Below are positions 1 to 6,120 of a stretch of DNA of 6,423 nucleotides, one piece after another. Each line of letters begins with the position of its first letter. Position 1 is the stretch's first letter. The notes beneath the pieces are model-generated. The model saw only the letters and a list, made by a program, of their open reading frames with translations, was not told the DNA's origin and ran no database searches. The stretch is taken from contig JAABTR010000499.1 in the NCBI GenBank assembly GCA_011389755.1, positions 1 to 6,423 on the forward strand, read 5' to 3'. A program made the translations under genes and the position numbers. This DNA comes from Deltaproteobacteria bacterium. GTDB lineage: Bacteria > Myxococcota_A > Polyangia > JAAYKL01.

Positions 1-785
1 GATGTCTTGTCGTAAATCCAATCTCCTCGTTCGACTTCGATTGACGTGTTCAGTTCGTTGAATGGTCCCCTCAGTTTGACCGCGTTGACGGTTTGATCCG
101 TCTGCGCATCAAACCAAACCTCAAAGCTCTGGCCGGCTTTCAAAACGGCGGTTGTTGCCCGCCAGGGATAAATGATCTTTCCGGGGCCGTCTGCGTAGCT
201 CTCGGGAACGCCTGTGTCGGAGACTGTGACAAAGAGAGTCGCCGTACCTTTTTCACCCCCGTCATCGATCGCTTCTGCACGGAGCTCGTAGGTGCCCTGG
301 GAAAGATTGAGCAGCGAAGAGTCTTCTTTGTTCGCGTTTGCAGTGCCCCATTCGTAGGGGGAGCCTCCCTCTGTGCGAACAAATTGATCGTTTATGAACA
401 GATTGACTTTGGCGATCTCGCCGTCAGAGGCTGACGCCTCGACGACCACGCCCAGGTTCGCGGAGACTGTGGCGGTCGCGGGTTTTGCGAAACGGACGAT
501 CGGCTTCCCACACCCGTCTTCCGGGATGCCGCAGCCGCAGTTGCCCGGCGCGACTTTGGCCGGATCATCCGGGCAGACGTCTTGGCAGTCTGGTGTCCCG
601 TCCCCGTCGCCGTCCACATCGGAGGCGCCGCAGCCGCAAATCCCCGGTTCGGTTTTCTCGAGATCATCGGGGCACAGATCTTCTTGGTCCGCCTCCGCGC
701 TATCGACGGGGATGCCACACGCTGAAAAAAACATCAATGCGAAGCACGAGCAAGCAACGAGGTTGAAAAGAGAGCGTGGATGCAT
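1..785 (-). CDS. Predicted Cys-rich, Ca-binding-repeat lipoprotein with Ig-like domain (3' end beyond window)
   Basis: An ATG at 785-783 follows a perfect AGGAGG at a 5-base distance, and the frame stays open for 261 codons to the window edge. Residues 5-22 form a signal peptide ending FFSA before Cys23. This is a lipoprotein-type cleavage site, although Phe at -3 is unusual. An acidic linker leads to two Cys-rich units (residues 38-53 and 71-86), each CPDD..K..PG.CGCG. Between them lies the thrombospondin-3-like Ca-binding stretch DVDGDGDGTPD (56-66). Residues 95-190 resemble a bacterial Ig-like domain (ASASDGEIAKVNLFINDQFV, then SPYEW, then LSQGTYELRAEAIDD). Residues 200-261 (GKIIYPWRATTAVLKAGQSF onwards) look like a second beta-sandwich, of the kind I associate with domains in front of calcineurin-like phosphoesterases. 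That enzyme assignment is a guess, because any catalytic part lies outside the window. The protein is probably surface or periplasmic. It has its own leader and lies 263 bases after parC, so it is probably a separate transcription unit. Confidence 0.85.
   Translation of the reverse strand, partial: MHPRSLFNLVACSCFALMFFSACGIPVDSAEADQEDLCPDDLEKTEPGICGCGASDVDGDGDGTPDCQDVCPDDPAKVAPGNCGCGIPEDGCGKPIVRFAKPATATVSANLGVVVEASASDGEIAKVNLFINDQFVRTEGGSPYEWGTANANKEDSSLLNLSQGTYELRAEAIDDGGEKGTATLFVTVSDTGVPESYADGPGKIIYPWRATTAVLKAGQSFEVWFDAQTDQTVNAVKLRGPFNELNTSIEVERGDWIYDKT
528..674 (-). repeat. Two-copy 33-residue Cys-rich/TSP3-like coding repeat
   Basis: Within the lipoprotein, CPDDLEKTEPGICGCG (residues 38-53) recurs as CPDDPAKVAPGNCGCG (residues 71-86), exactly 33 codons later. 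A DxDGDGDGxPDC segment separates the copies. The four Cys of each unit (CPDD Cys, CGC pair and partner Cys67 or Cys92) probably form disulfides. The Asp/Gly run is a typical Ca-binding loop. The pattern is common in myxobacterial and bradymonad surface proteins, often in longer arrays. Confidence 0.8.
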
Positions 786-790
786 GAGCT

Positions 791-796
791 CCTCCT
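791..796 (-). promoter_or_regulatory. Shine-Dalgarno of the lipoprotein gene
   Basis: AGGAGG read on the minus strand, 5 bases before the ATG at 785. It is the strongest ribosome binding site in the window, fixes the start codon and suggests efficient translation. Confidence 0.8.
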
Positions 797-843
797 AAGT
801 CAGTCAAGTCGTTATCCAACACAACTCGTCACATCATCTTTTT

Positions 844-856
844 GCACGTCTCGTGC
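844..856. promoter_or_regulatory. Perfect 5-bp dyad, possible operator or leader hairpin
   Basis: GCACG-TCT-CGTGC is a perfect inverted repeat with a 3-base centre. It lies just downstream of the candidate -10 element of the lipoprotein gene and about 50 bases before its ribosome binding site. On neither strand is a T-run placed to make it a terminator. It could be a repressor site or a leader hairpin, but the arms are short enough to arise by chance. Confidence 0.25.
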
Positions 857-860
857 CATA

Positions 861-888
861 TATTTAGATACACGTAATGACTGCACAA
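861..888 (-). promoter_or_regulatory. Candidate promoter for the lipoprotein gene
   Basis: On the minus strand TTGTGC (883-888) and TAAATA (861-866) are separated by 16 bases in the AT-rich part of the gap. Each hexamer matches the sigma-70 consensus at only about three positions, so the position is approximate. The predicted 5' leader would be about 70 bases long and contain the dyad at 844-856. Confidence 0.25.
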
Positions 889-1048
889 AAATCAATCGGC
901 TGATGGGGCAAACGCGAAAACTGGAACGGAGTCGCGACGAACACCTCGAGAAAGTGTCACACAGCCGTGACGCTCAATTGTATGCATGGTCTCTTGAAAT
1001 CGATGCGAGGGGACAGGTGTCCACCGATTCGGGGCAGCTCCCAAGGAC

Positions 1049-3151
1049 CTAGAACAAGGATATCTGGCCACCTTCGTCCGAGGGATCGGGGTCGTCGTCC
1101 TTATCAGCCTCTGAAAGCGGCCGGCTTCTCTTTTCCAAGACGTCGTTGGCCACATCAGCGAGGGTTTTGCCGCCCTGGTCGACCGGCCGGGCTCCCCCGG
1201 CTTCCTCCCCCGCCTGGTCGCTGTTTTCACCCATGCCATCGGGGAGGTTTTTGAGCCAACGCAGCTTGGCCACCGGCTTGGGCGCCAACCTGCGCCCCCG
1301 GGCCGTGACTCCTATCACGTCAAGCTCATTGAGGTCGAAGTGCGCTCGTGTGACCCGCTGCCTCTTGGCGGGGACGAAATCGAGGCGGACGGCCCCTTCG
1401 GCGTGCTCGGGGATGAGATAGTCCAGCTTACCCGCCTTGTCTTTTATGAGCTCATACTCCCGATCGCGGACGAACCGCTTGAGGTGGATCTTCTTGCCAT
1501 ACGCGGTTTTCGTCTTATCCCGGTAGATGACCGTGAACTTCTGACCCTTCTTCTGGTCAAAGACGTCCATGTGGACCACCTTGCCCGGGATGAGGATCTT
1601 CTCCTCGGGGGCGACGATTCGGAAGGTCCCGTCTTGGGTGATGATGAGGATGCGGTCGTACTCCGAGACCACGAGCTGGTTCTCGCCGTTTTTCACCTCG
1701 CTGCCGAAGAACCCGGTCTCTGGATCGTAGGACAGCTTGATGTTCTGCCGCGCCACATCTCGCACATTGATCTCTTCGAAGGTGGTGATCTTGGTCCTTC
1801 GCGGGTAGCTGTCGCCGTACTTCTTCAGGAGCCCCTTGATGTACTTGATGGTGGTCTGGGTCAGCTTGCTCAGCTTGCCCTCCATCTTGGCGATGGCGAG
1901 CTCGGTGTCCTCCAGGTCCCGGCGGTTCTTGTCGATGTCGAACAAGGATATCTTGCGGATGGGGATCTCCAACAGCTTGTTGATGTCGTCATCTCCGATG
2001 CTCCGCTCGAGCAGCCCGAAGAAAGGCTCGAGGCCGGCATAGACCTCGTTCTTCACCTGAGCTTGGGTGGTGGCCTCCTCGATGCGCTTGTAGACGCGTT
2101 CTTCGATAAAGAGCCGCTCCAAGGCGAGCCAGTGCTTCTTCTCTTTGAGCAGCGAAAGCTCAAACTCCAGCTCGGCGCAGATCTGCTCCCGGAGCTGCTC
2201 GCTGAGGAAGCGAAGCAGCTCGGAGACGGTCATCTCCCGGGGTTGGCGGTCGCTGATGACGACGATGTTCGACGAGAGGGAGACCTCGCAGTCGGTGTAG
2301 GCATACAGCTGAGGGATCACCTCGTCCGCGTGGACGCCTCGGGGCAGCGAAACCTCGATCTCCACCTTCTCGGTCGTAAAGTCGTTGATCCCCCCTATCC
2401 TCAGCTTGCCCTTTTGCACCGCTGACTCGATGGAGGCGATGAGCCCCTCGGTGGTCGTGGAGTACGGGACCTCCCGGATGACCACCGTCTTGTCATCGAC
2501 CTTGTCGATACGCGCTCGCACCTTGACCCGGCCGCGGCCGTCGTCATACTCGCTGATATCCATCAGCCCGCCGGTCAAGAAATCGGGAAACAGGCGCACA
2601 GGCTCATGCTGGAGCACCGCCATCTGCCCCTCGAGCAGCTCTTTGAAGTTGTGGGGCAAGATGCGCGTCGACATCCCCACCGCGATGCCTTCCGTGCCGA
2701 GCATCAAGATGACCGGAATCTTGGCCGGCAAGGCGATGGGCTCCTTGTTCCGACCATCATAGCTCGGTTGATACTTGGTGAGGGCCTTTGAAAACAGAGT
2801 CTCCCGCGCCAGCTCTGTCAAACGGCACTCGATGTACCTCGGAGCCGCTGCCGAGTGACCGGTCATCACGTTTCCGAAGTTCCCCTGTCTCTCGATGAAG
2901 TATTCTTTGTTCGCCAGGACGACCAGGGCGTCACCAATCGAGGCGTCGCCGTGGGGGTGCAACTTCATAGTCTCGCCGATTATGTTGGCGACTTTGCTGA
3001 ACTTGCCGTCATCCATCTTGGTCAAGGTGGCCAAGATACGCCGTTGCACCGGTTTGAGACCGTCCCGAAGATCGGGGATGGCCCGATCGACGATCACATA
3101 ACTTGCGTACTCGAGAAAGTTGCGCTCCATGAGCGGTTCGAGACCTGTCAT
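1049..3151 (-). CDS. parC: DNA topoisomerase IV subunit A (ParC, Bacteroidetes/Chlamydia-like type)
   Basis: This is the DNA-binding and cleaving subunit of a type IIA topoisomerase, which with ParE decatenates and relaxes DNA. The 700-residue protein starts at an ATG 31 bases after parE, with AAGGA placed 9 bases upstream. The winged-helix breakage-reunion domain begins with the PDLRDGLKPVQRRIL signature (26-40). KLHPHGDASIGDAL spans 63-76, and SAAAPRYIECRLT supplies the catalytic Tyr106 and its preceding Arg105. The tower and coiled-coil regions follow to about residue 480. The C-terminal part (about 480-640) is a short beta-pinwheel-like region lacking the GyrA box (QRRGGKG), which argues for topoisomerase IV rather than gyrase. 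A charged, low-complexity tail (about 640-695) ends in QISLF. The length is less than typical GyrA (about 875) and somewhat less than E. coli ParC (752). The position corresponding to GyrA Ser83 is Ala70, and Asp74 is retained. Confidence 0.95.
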   Translation of the reverse strand: MTGLEPLMERNFLEYASYVIVDRAIPDLRDGLKPVQRRILATLTKMDDGKFSKVANIIGETMKLHPHGDASIGDALVVLANKEYFIERQGNFGNVMTGHSAAAPRYIECRLTELARETLFSKALTKYQPSYDGRNKEPIALPAKIPVILMLGTEGIAVGMSTRILPHNFKELLEGQMAVLQHEPVRLFPDFLTGGLMDISEYDDGRGRVKVRARIDKVDDKTVVIREVPYSTTTEGLIASIESAVQKGKLRIGGINDFTTEKVEIEVSLPRGVHADEVIPQLYAYTDCEVSLSSNIVVISDRQPREMTVSELLRFLSEQLREQICAELEFELSLLKEKKHWLALERLFIEERVYKRIEEATTQAQVKNEVYAGLEPFFGLLERSIGDDDINKLLEIPIRKISLFDIDKNRRDLEDTELAIAKMEGKLSKLTQTTIKYIKGLLKKYGDSYPRRTKITTFEEINVRDVARQNIKLSYDPETGFFGSEVKNGENQLVVSEYDRILIITQDGTFRIVAPEEKILIPGKVVHMDVFDQKKGQKFTVIYRDKTKTAYGKKIHLKRFVRDREYELIKDKAGKLDYLIPEHAEGAVRLDFVPAKRQRVTRAHFDLNELDVIGVTARGRRLAPKPVAKLRWLKNLPDGMGENSDQAGEEAGGARPVDQGGKTLADVANDVLEKRSRPLSEADKDDDPDPSDEGGQISLF

Positions 3152-3172
3152 CTTCGTAGATCCTTCGTAGAT
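3151..3172. repeat. 11-bp tandem direct repeat at the parC ribosome binding site
   Basis: TCTTCGTAGAT (3151-3161) and CCTTCGTAGAT (3162-3172) are adjacent copies differing only at the first base. On the minus strand this reads ATCTACGAAGG then ATCTACGAAGA, the second copy running into the parC ATG. The repeat occupies most of the parE-parC gap. The first copy contributes the parC Shine-Dalgarno (AAGGA). Confidence 0.75.
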
Positions 3173-3182
3173 AGAAACGATG

Positions 3183-5006
3183 TCACGCGATGTCGGCGAT
3201 CAGATTTTCGACGATGAACTCTTTTCGCTGGGGCGAGTTTTTACCCATAAAAAACGCCAGCGCCTTGGCCACGTCACCCATCGACTTGATGGTCACCTGG
3301 TTGATGCGGGCGTCGTTGCCAATGAACTGCTTGAACTCGACCGGGCTGATCTCGCCGAGCCCCTTGAAGCGCGTCACCTCTGGCCCGCGCAGCTTGACGG
3401 AGGCCTTGTCCCGCTCGATCTCCGAGTAGCAGTAGACGGTCTCCTTCTTGTTACGCACCCGAAACAGCGGCGTCTCGAGGATGTACACGTGCCCCTTGAT
3501 GACGAGCTCCTCGAAGTATCTCAAAAAATAAGTCAAAAGCAGGTTTCGGATGTGCATCCCGTCGACGTCGGCGTCGGTCGCGATTACGATCCGGTTGTAC
3601 CTGAGGCCCTCGACGCCATCTTCGATGCCCAGCGCCCTCATGATATTGTAGAGTTCTTCGTTTTTGTAGACTGCCTCGCGTCCCAACCCAAACGTGTTGA
3701 GCGGCTTGCCCTTGAGGGAGAAAATAGCCTGGGTCTGCACATCCCGGGACTGGATCATGGCCCCGCCGGCCGAGTCGCCCTCTGTGATGAAGATGGTCGA
3801 CTCCTCTTTCCTCTTCCCCGTTTTGTCGCTGAAGTGGACCTTGCAGTCGATCAGCTTCGGAATGCGAATGGCTACCTTCTTCGCGCGCTCCCGCGCCTCT
3901 TTCTTGATGGAAGACAGCTCCTTGCGGACCCGCTCGTTGTTGCGGACCTTCTCGAGCAGCTTGTCGGCCTCGTCGTGGTTTTTGTGCAACCAGAGCACCA
4001 CCTGCTCCCGAACCAACTGCACGATCCAGGTGCGGACGTCGGTGGAGCCGAGCTTGTTCTTGGTCTGGCTCTCGAACACCGGATCTTGGATCTTGACCGC
4101 CACCGCACCAATGAGGCCGTCCCTTACGTCTTCGCCCGCGAAGTTCTTCTTCGCAAACTCGTTGACGCCCTTGAGCAAGCCCTCCCGAAAAGCGCTCTGG
4201 TGGGTGCCTCCATCGTTGGTGTACTGCCCGTTGACAAAGCTGAAGTAGTTCTCGCCGTAGGCGTGCGTGTGGGTGAAGGAGAACTCCAAGCGATCGAGCT
4301 GACAGTGAACGGTCTCGTACAGGGTGTGCTCGGTGCCGATCTCGTCGATCAACAGATCCGCGAGCCCCATTTTGGAGCTGAATCGCTGCCCGTTGTAGAT
4401 GAGCGTGAGGCCGCTGTTGAGATAGGCGTAGTAGCGGAGCCGGTGCTCGATAAACTCTTCGCGCCACTCGAAGCTCTTGAAGATCTCCGGATCGGGCTGG
4501 AAGCGTATCATCGTGCCGTTTGGGGCTTTGCGATCGACGCCATCTTCCTCGAGAGTCTTACGTCCTTTTTCGAAGACCGCCCGCTTGAGCTTCCCGTCCC
4601 GGTGGCTCACCACCTCGAAGTGAGACGAGAGGGCGTTGACGGCCTTGTTGCCCACTCCGTTGAGCCCCACCGAGAACTGGAAGACGTCATCATTGTACTT
4701 ACCGCCGGTGTTGATCTGGCTGACGCACTCCACCACCTTGCCCAAGGGGATACCGCGGCCGAAATCTCTAACAGTTACAGTATTTTCATCTCGCTTGATC
4801 TCGATCTTCTTCCCGTGCCCCATGATGAACTCATCGACACTGTTGTCGATGACCTCTTTGAGCATGACGTAGATGCCGTCTGCGTGGTTCGAACCGTCTC
4901 CGATTCGGCCGATGTACATGCCGGTACGCAGCCGGATGTGCTCGAGGGGGTCGAGCGATTTGATGGCGCTTTCGTCATACGCGATTCGCTGGGTCGGTGT
5001 GGCCAT
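3183..5006 (-). CDS. parE: DNA topoisomerase IV subunit B (ParE, Bacteroidetes/Chlamydia-like type)
   Basis: This is the ATPase subunit of topoisomerase IV, partner of the downstream ParC. It is 607 residues, the usual ParE size. The GHKL ATPase fold shows catalytic Glu51 and Mg-binding Asn55 in EVIDNSVDE, the DFGRGIP motif (81-87), NTGGKY, and the lid GLNGVG (114-119), where gyrases usually have GLHGVG. The transducer contains the QTK loop with Lys316. The TOPRIM domain has EGDSAGG starting at Glu409, SLKGKPLN and DADVDG (Asp478, Asp480, Asp482), followed by RFKGLGEI near 546-553. SRDVQTQAIFSLKGKPLN and GLNGVG are features I recognise from the Bacteroidetes-type ParE branch. I chose the ATG at 5006 because GGAG lies 5 bases upstream and the family alignment begins here. 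An in-frame TTG at 5057 would add 17 residues of unlikely sequence. The stop is 31 bases before parC, indicating one transcript. Confidence 0.95.
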   Translation of the reverse strand: MATPTQRIAYDESAIKSLDPLEHIRLRTGMYIGRIGDGSNHADGIYVMLKEVIDNSVDEFIMGHGKKIEIKRDENTVTVRDFGRGIPLGKVVECVSQINTGGKYNDDVFQFSVGLNGVGNKAVNALSSHFEVVSHRDGKLKRAVFEKGRKTLEEDGVDRKAPNGTMIRFQPDPEIFKSFEWREEFIEHRLRYYAYLNSGLTLIYNGQRFSSKMGLADLLIDEIGTEHTLYETVHCQLDRLEFSFTHTHAYGENYFSFVNGQYTNDGGTHQSAFREGLLKGVNEFAKKNFAGEDVRDGLIGAVAVKIQDPVFESQTKNKLGSTDVRTWIVQLVREQVVLWLHKNHDEADKLLEKVRNNERVRKELSSIKKEARERAKKVAIRIPKLIDCKVHFSDKTGKRKEESTIFITEGDSAGGAMIQSRDVQTQAIFSLKGKPLNTFGLGREAVYKNEELYNIMRALGIEDGVEGLRYNRIVIATDADVDGMHIRNLLLTYFLRYFEELVIKGHVYILETPLFRVRNKKETVYCYSEIERDKASVKLRGPEVTRFKGLGEISPVEFKQFIGNDARINQVTIKSMGDVAKALAFFMGKNSPQRKEFIVENLIADIA

Positions 5007-5011
5007 GATGG

Positions 5012-5015
5012 CTCC
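5012..5015 (-). promoter_or_regulatory. Shine-Dalgarno deciding the parE start
   Basis: GGAG (within TTGGAG on the minus strand) sits 5 bases before the ATG at 5006. No comparable site precedes the alternative TTG at 5057. Confidence 0.65.
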
Positions 5016-5065
5016 AATCTGAACGGATGATACGTGTTTCGGGGGAAGAATTACCAAGAAGCCGC

Positions 5066-5097
5066 GCGCTTTTCAAGCGCCCACTTCATAAGCGCTT
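5066..5097. promoter_or_regulatory. Inverted repeat and palindrome in the parE leader
   Basis: GCGCTT-TTC-AAGCGC (5066-5080) is a perfect 6-bp-stem hairpin. Ten bases further lies the perfect 8-bp palindrome AAGCGCTT (5090-5097), so the half-site AAGCGC/GCGCTT appears four times in 32 bases. The block lies between the candidate parE promoter and its ribosome binding site. No T-run follows on the minus strand, so it is not an obvious terminator. A dimeric regulator site or leader RNA structure are both possible. Confidence 0.4.
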
Positions 5098-5130
5098 TCG
5101 CCTTCTTCGGTGAACCTATAACCAAAATAG

Positions 5131-5160
5131 ATTCTCTGCAATACATGGAATATTTTACAA
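5131..5160 (-). promoter_or_regulatory. Candidate parE-parC promoter
   Basis: In the AT-rich part of the 160-base gap, TTGTAA (5155-5160) and GAGAAT (5131-5136) on the minus strand are 18 bases apart. Each matches the sigma-70 consensus at four of six positions. The AT-richness in an otherwise GC-rich window supports a promoter nearby, but the exact elements are uncertain. Confidence 0.3.
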
Positions 5161-5166
5161 ACAACC

Positions 5167-6072
5167 TCAGCCGGGCTGTAATTCGTGGGCGAAGTCGAGA
5201 ATCTCCTGATCTTGGCGCCCCGCGTCGATGGCGCTTTTCAGCTCACGATAGGCGTCGTCTGCCTTTCCGGCCTCGTAAAGCACCAAGGCGCGGGCGATGG
5301 TCGCGTCGTATTCATCGTCAAAGTTCTCCAGAGCCACGATGGCAGCGAGCCTTTTATTGAGCGACTCGGGTTTGGAGAATCGGACCGTGAAGTCTAAGTA
5401 GGCCAGCTGCTCGACGGGCGTGAGCTCCGTGTCCACCGAGAGGGTGCCCATATGCCGCCACTTGACCCGAAACAAGACCTGCGGAGTGATCCGCGCCGTC
5501 TTGAGTTCGCCGTGGCGGCCGATAGCCCCCACCTCGATCGCCCGATCCAAAAAGGACCCTCCCTTTTTTTCGAGCTCCTCGACCGCGGGACCTCTCTGGG
5601 CGAGGATAGCCCCGAGGCCTTTTTTTTCGGCTTCATCGAGCACCTCTTTGAGAGCCGCCTCGAACTGCGTGGCCAGGAAATCCCCAAACTCCAAGTATCG
5701 GGAGACATCGACGGCGACCTGCTCGCGGGCCTTGCGGCTGAACTTGTCCAGCAGGGGCTCCAGTTTTTCCCTGCGCTCTTTTTCTCCCAAGGAGTCGTCC
5801 ACCTCGATTTCATTTATCTTTTCGAGGATAGCCACCATCTCTTGCTCGAGAGGGTAGAGGGAGAAGCCCTTGATGCGCCCTCGCAAAGCCGCAGTCGCCT
5901 CCTCCTGCGCGGCTTTCGACATGTGGGCACGCGGCATCTGGGGGATGTTCCCCTCACCGCGAACCCAGAAGAAAACGCCCACTGCGGCGATCACGGCCAC
6001 CAAAGCGACGATGATCCCCAAAGTGGCGCCGCGCTCTTTTTTCACTTCGTTTTCGCTTGTATCTTGTCCCAT
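5167..6072 (-). CDS. Single-pass membrane-anchored protein of unknown function, helical with a TPR-like end
   Basis: I do not recognise this family. With the ATG at 6072 it is 301 residues. A short charged N-terminus (MGQDTSENEVKKER) precedes one hydrophobic segment (about 16-37, ATLGIIVALVAVIAAVGVFF), after which WVRGEG and the rest would lie outside the cytoplasm. Residues about 60-180 are strongly charged and probably helical (EKERREKLEPLLDKFSRKAR, DEAEKKGLGAIL). A middle part with alternating hydrophobic residues (about 190-240, ARITPQVLFRVKW, LAYLDFTVRF) looks beta-rich. The C-terminal residues 255-300 (ATIARALVLYEAGKADDAYR, then ELKSAI) resemble one TPR-like helix pair. The start is uncertain: 6072 has GAGG only 3 bases upstream, and in-frame ATGs at 6081 and 6102 have no clear ribosome binding site. 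It is upstream of parE with a 160-base gap, so co-transcription is possible but unproven. Confidence 0.75.
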   Translation of the reverse strand: MGQDTSENEVKKERGATLGIIVALVAVIAAVGVFFWVRGEGNIPQMPRAHMSKAAQEEATAALRGRIKGFSLYPLEQEMVAILEKINEIEVDDSLGEKERREKLEPLLDKFSRKAREQVAVDVSRYLEFGDFLATQFEAALKEVLDEAEKKGLGAILAQRGPAVEELEKKGGSFLDRAIEVGAIGRHGELKTARITPQVLFRVKWRHMGTLSVDTELTPVEQLAYLDFTVRFSKPESLNKRLAAIVALENFDDEYDATIARALVLYEAGKADDAYRELKSAIDAGRQDQEILDFAHELQPG

Positions 6073-6120
6073 TACCCTCATCTTGATTAATATCTGCGCC
6101 ATTGAGCGCCGTGCTGAAAA

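Larger units (their letters stand above)
786..1048. other. Intergenic region between parC and the lipoprotein gene
   Basis: This 263-base stretch holds no convincing gene. Its half nearest the lipoprotein gene (about 835-895) is AT-rich and probably carries that gene's promoter. The half nearest parC has short inverted repeats: GGACA-GG-TGTCC at 1011-1022, and GTCAC-6 nt-GTGAC at 956-971, which extends with interruptions to 953-974. On the minus strand the latter is followed only by ACTTTCT, so it is at best a weak parC terminator. Confidence 0.6.

Noticed and set aside
953..974. Intrinsic terminator for parC
   Set aside because: The stem is only 5 contiguous bp plus interrupted extensions, and no real U-tract follows on the minus strand. 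I could not call a terminator.
892..1048. Possible small protein on the minus strand after parC (open frame ending at 892)
   Set aside because: Most of the frame lies inside parC out of phase. The portion in the gap is about 30 codons from an ATG without a ribosome binding site.
1340..2425. A 361-codon plus-strand frame opposite parC
   Set aside because: Same composition artefact, antisense to the conserved ParC sequence, with no domain signature.
3451..4467. A 338-codon minus-strand frame inside parE in another phase
   Set aside because: Arg/Ala/Gly-rich out-of-frame translation of parE. The ATPase and TOPRIM motifs are all in the parE frame.
1049..5006. Annotation of the pair as gyrB-gyrA (DNA gyrase)
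   Set aside because: The A subunit lacks the GyrA box, is only 700 residues long and has a reduced C-terminal domain. The B subunit matches the topoisomerase IV ParE type.
3180..5030. A 616-codon open frame on the plus strand covering all of parE
   Set aside because: It is antisense to a clearly assigned gene and its translation has no recognisable motif. The runs of Leu, Val, Asp and Glu are what the reverse complement of GC-rich parE codons gives.
5007..5057. A longer ParE starting at TTG 5057 (17 extra residues)
   Set aside because: There is no ribosome binding site for it, the ATG at 5006 has GGAG at 5 bases, and the family consensus begins near that ATG.
5066..5080. Terminator of the membrane-protein gene upstream of parE
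   Set aside because: The hairpin is followed by GCGGCTTCTTGG on the minus strand rather than a T-run, and lies about 90 bases past the stop. A leader element is more likely.
5452..6090. A 212-codon plus-strand frame opposite the membrane-protein gene
   Set aside because: The minus-strand frame has a coherent TM anchor and a helical soluble domain, and the plus frame shows neither. It is treated as a shadow.
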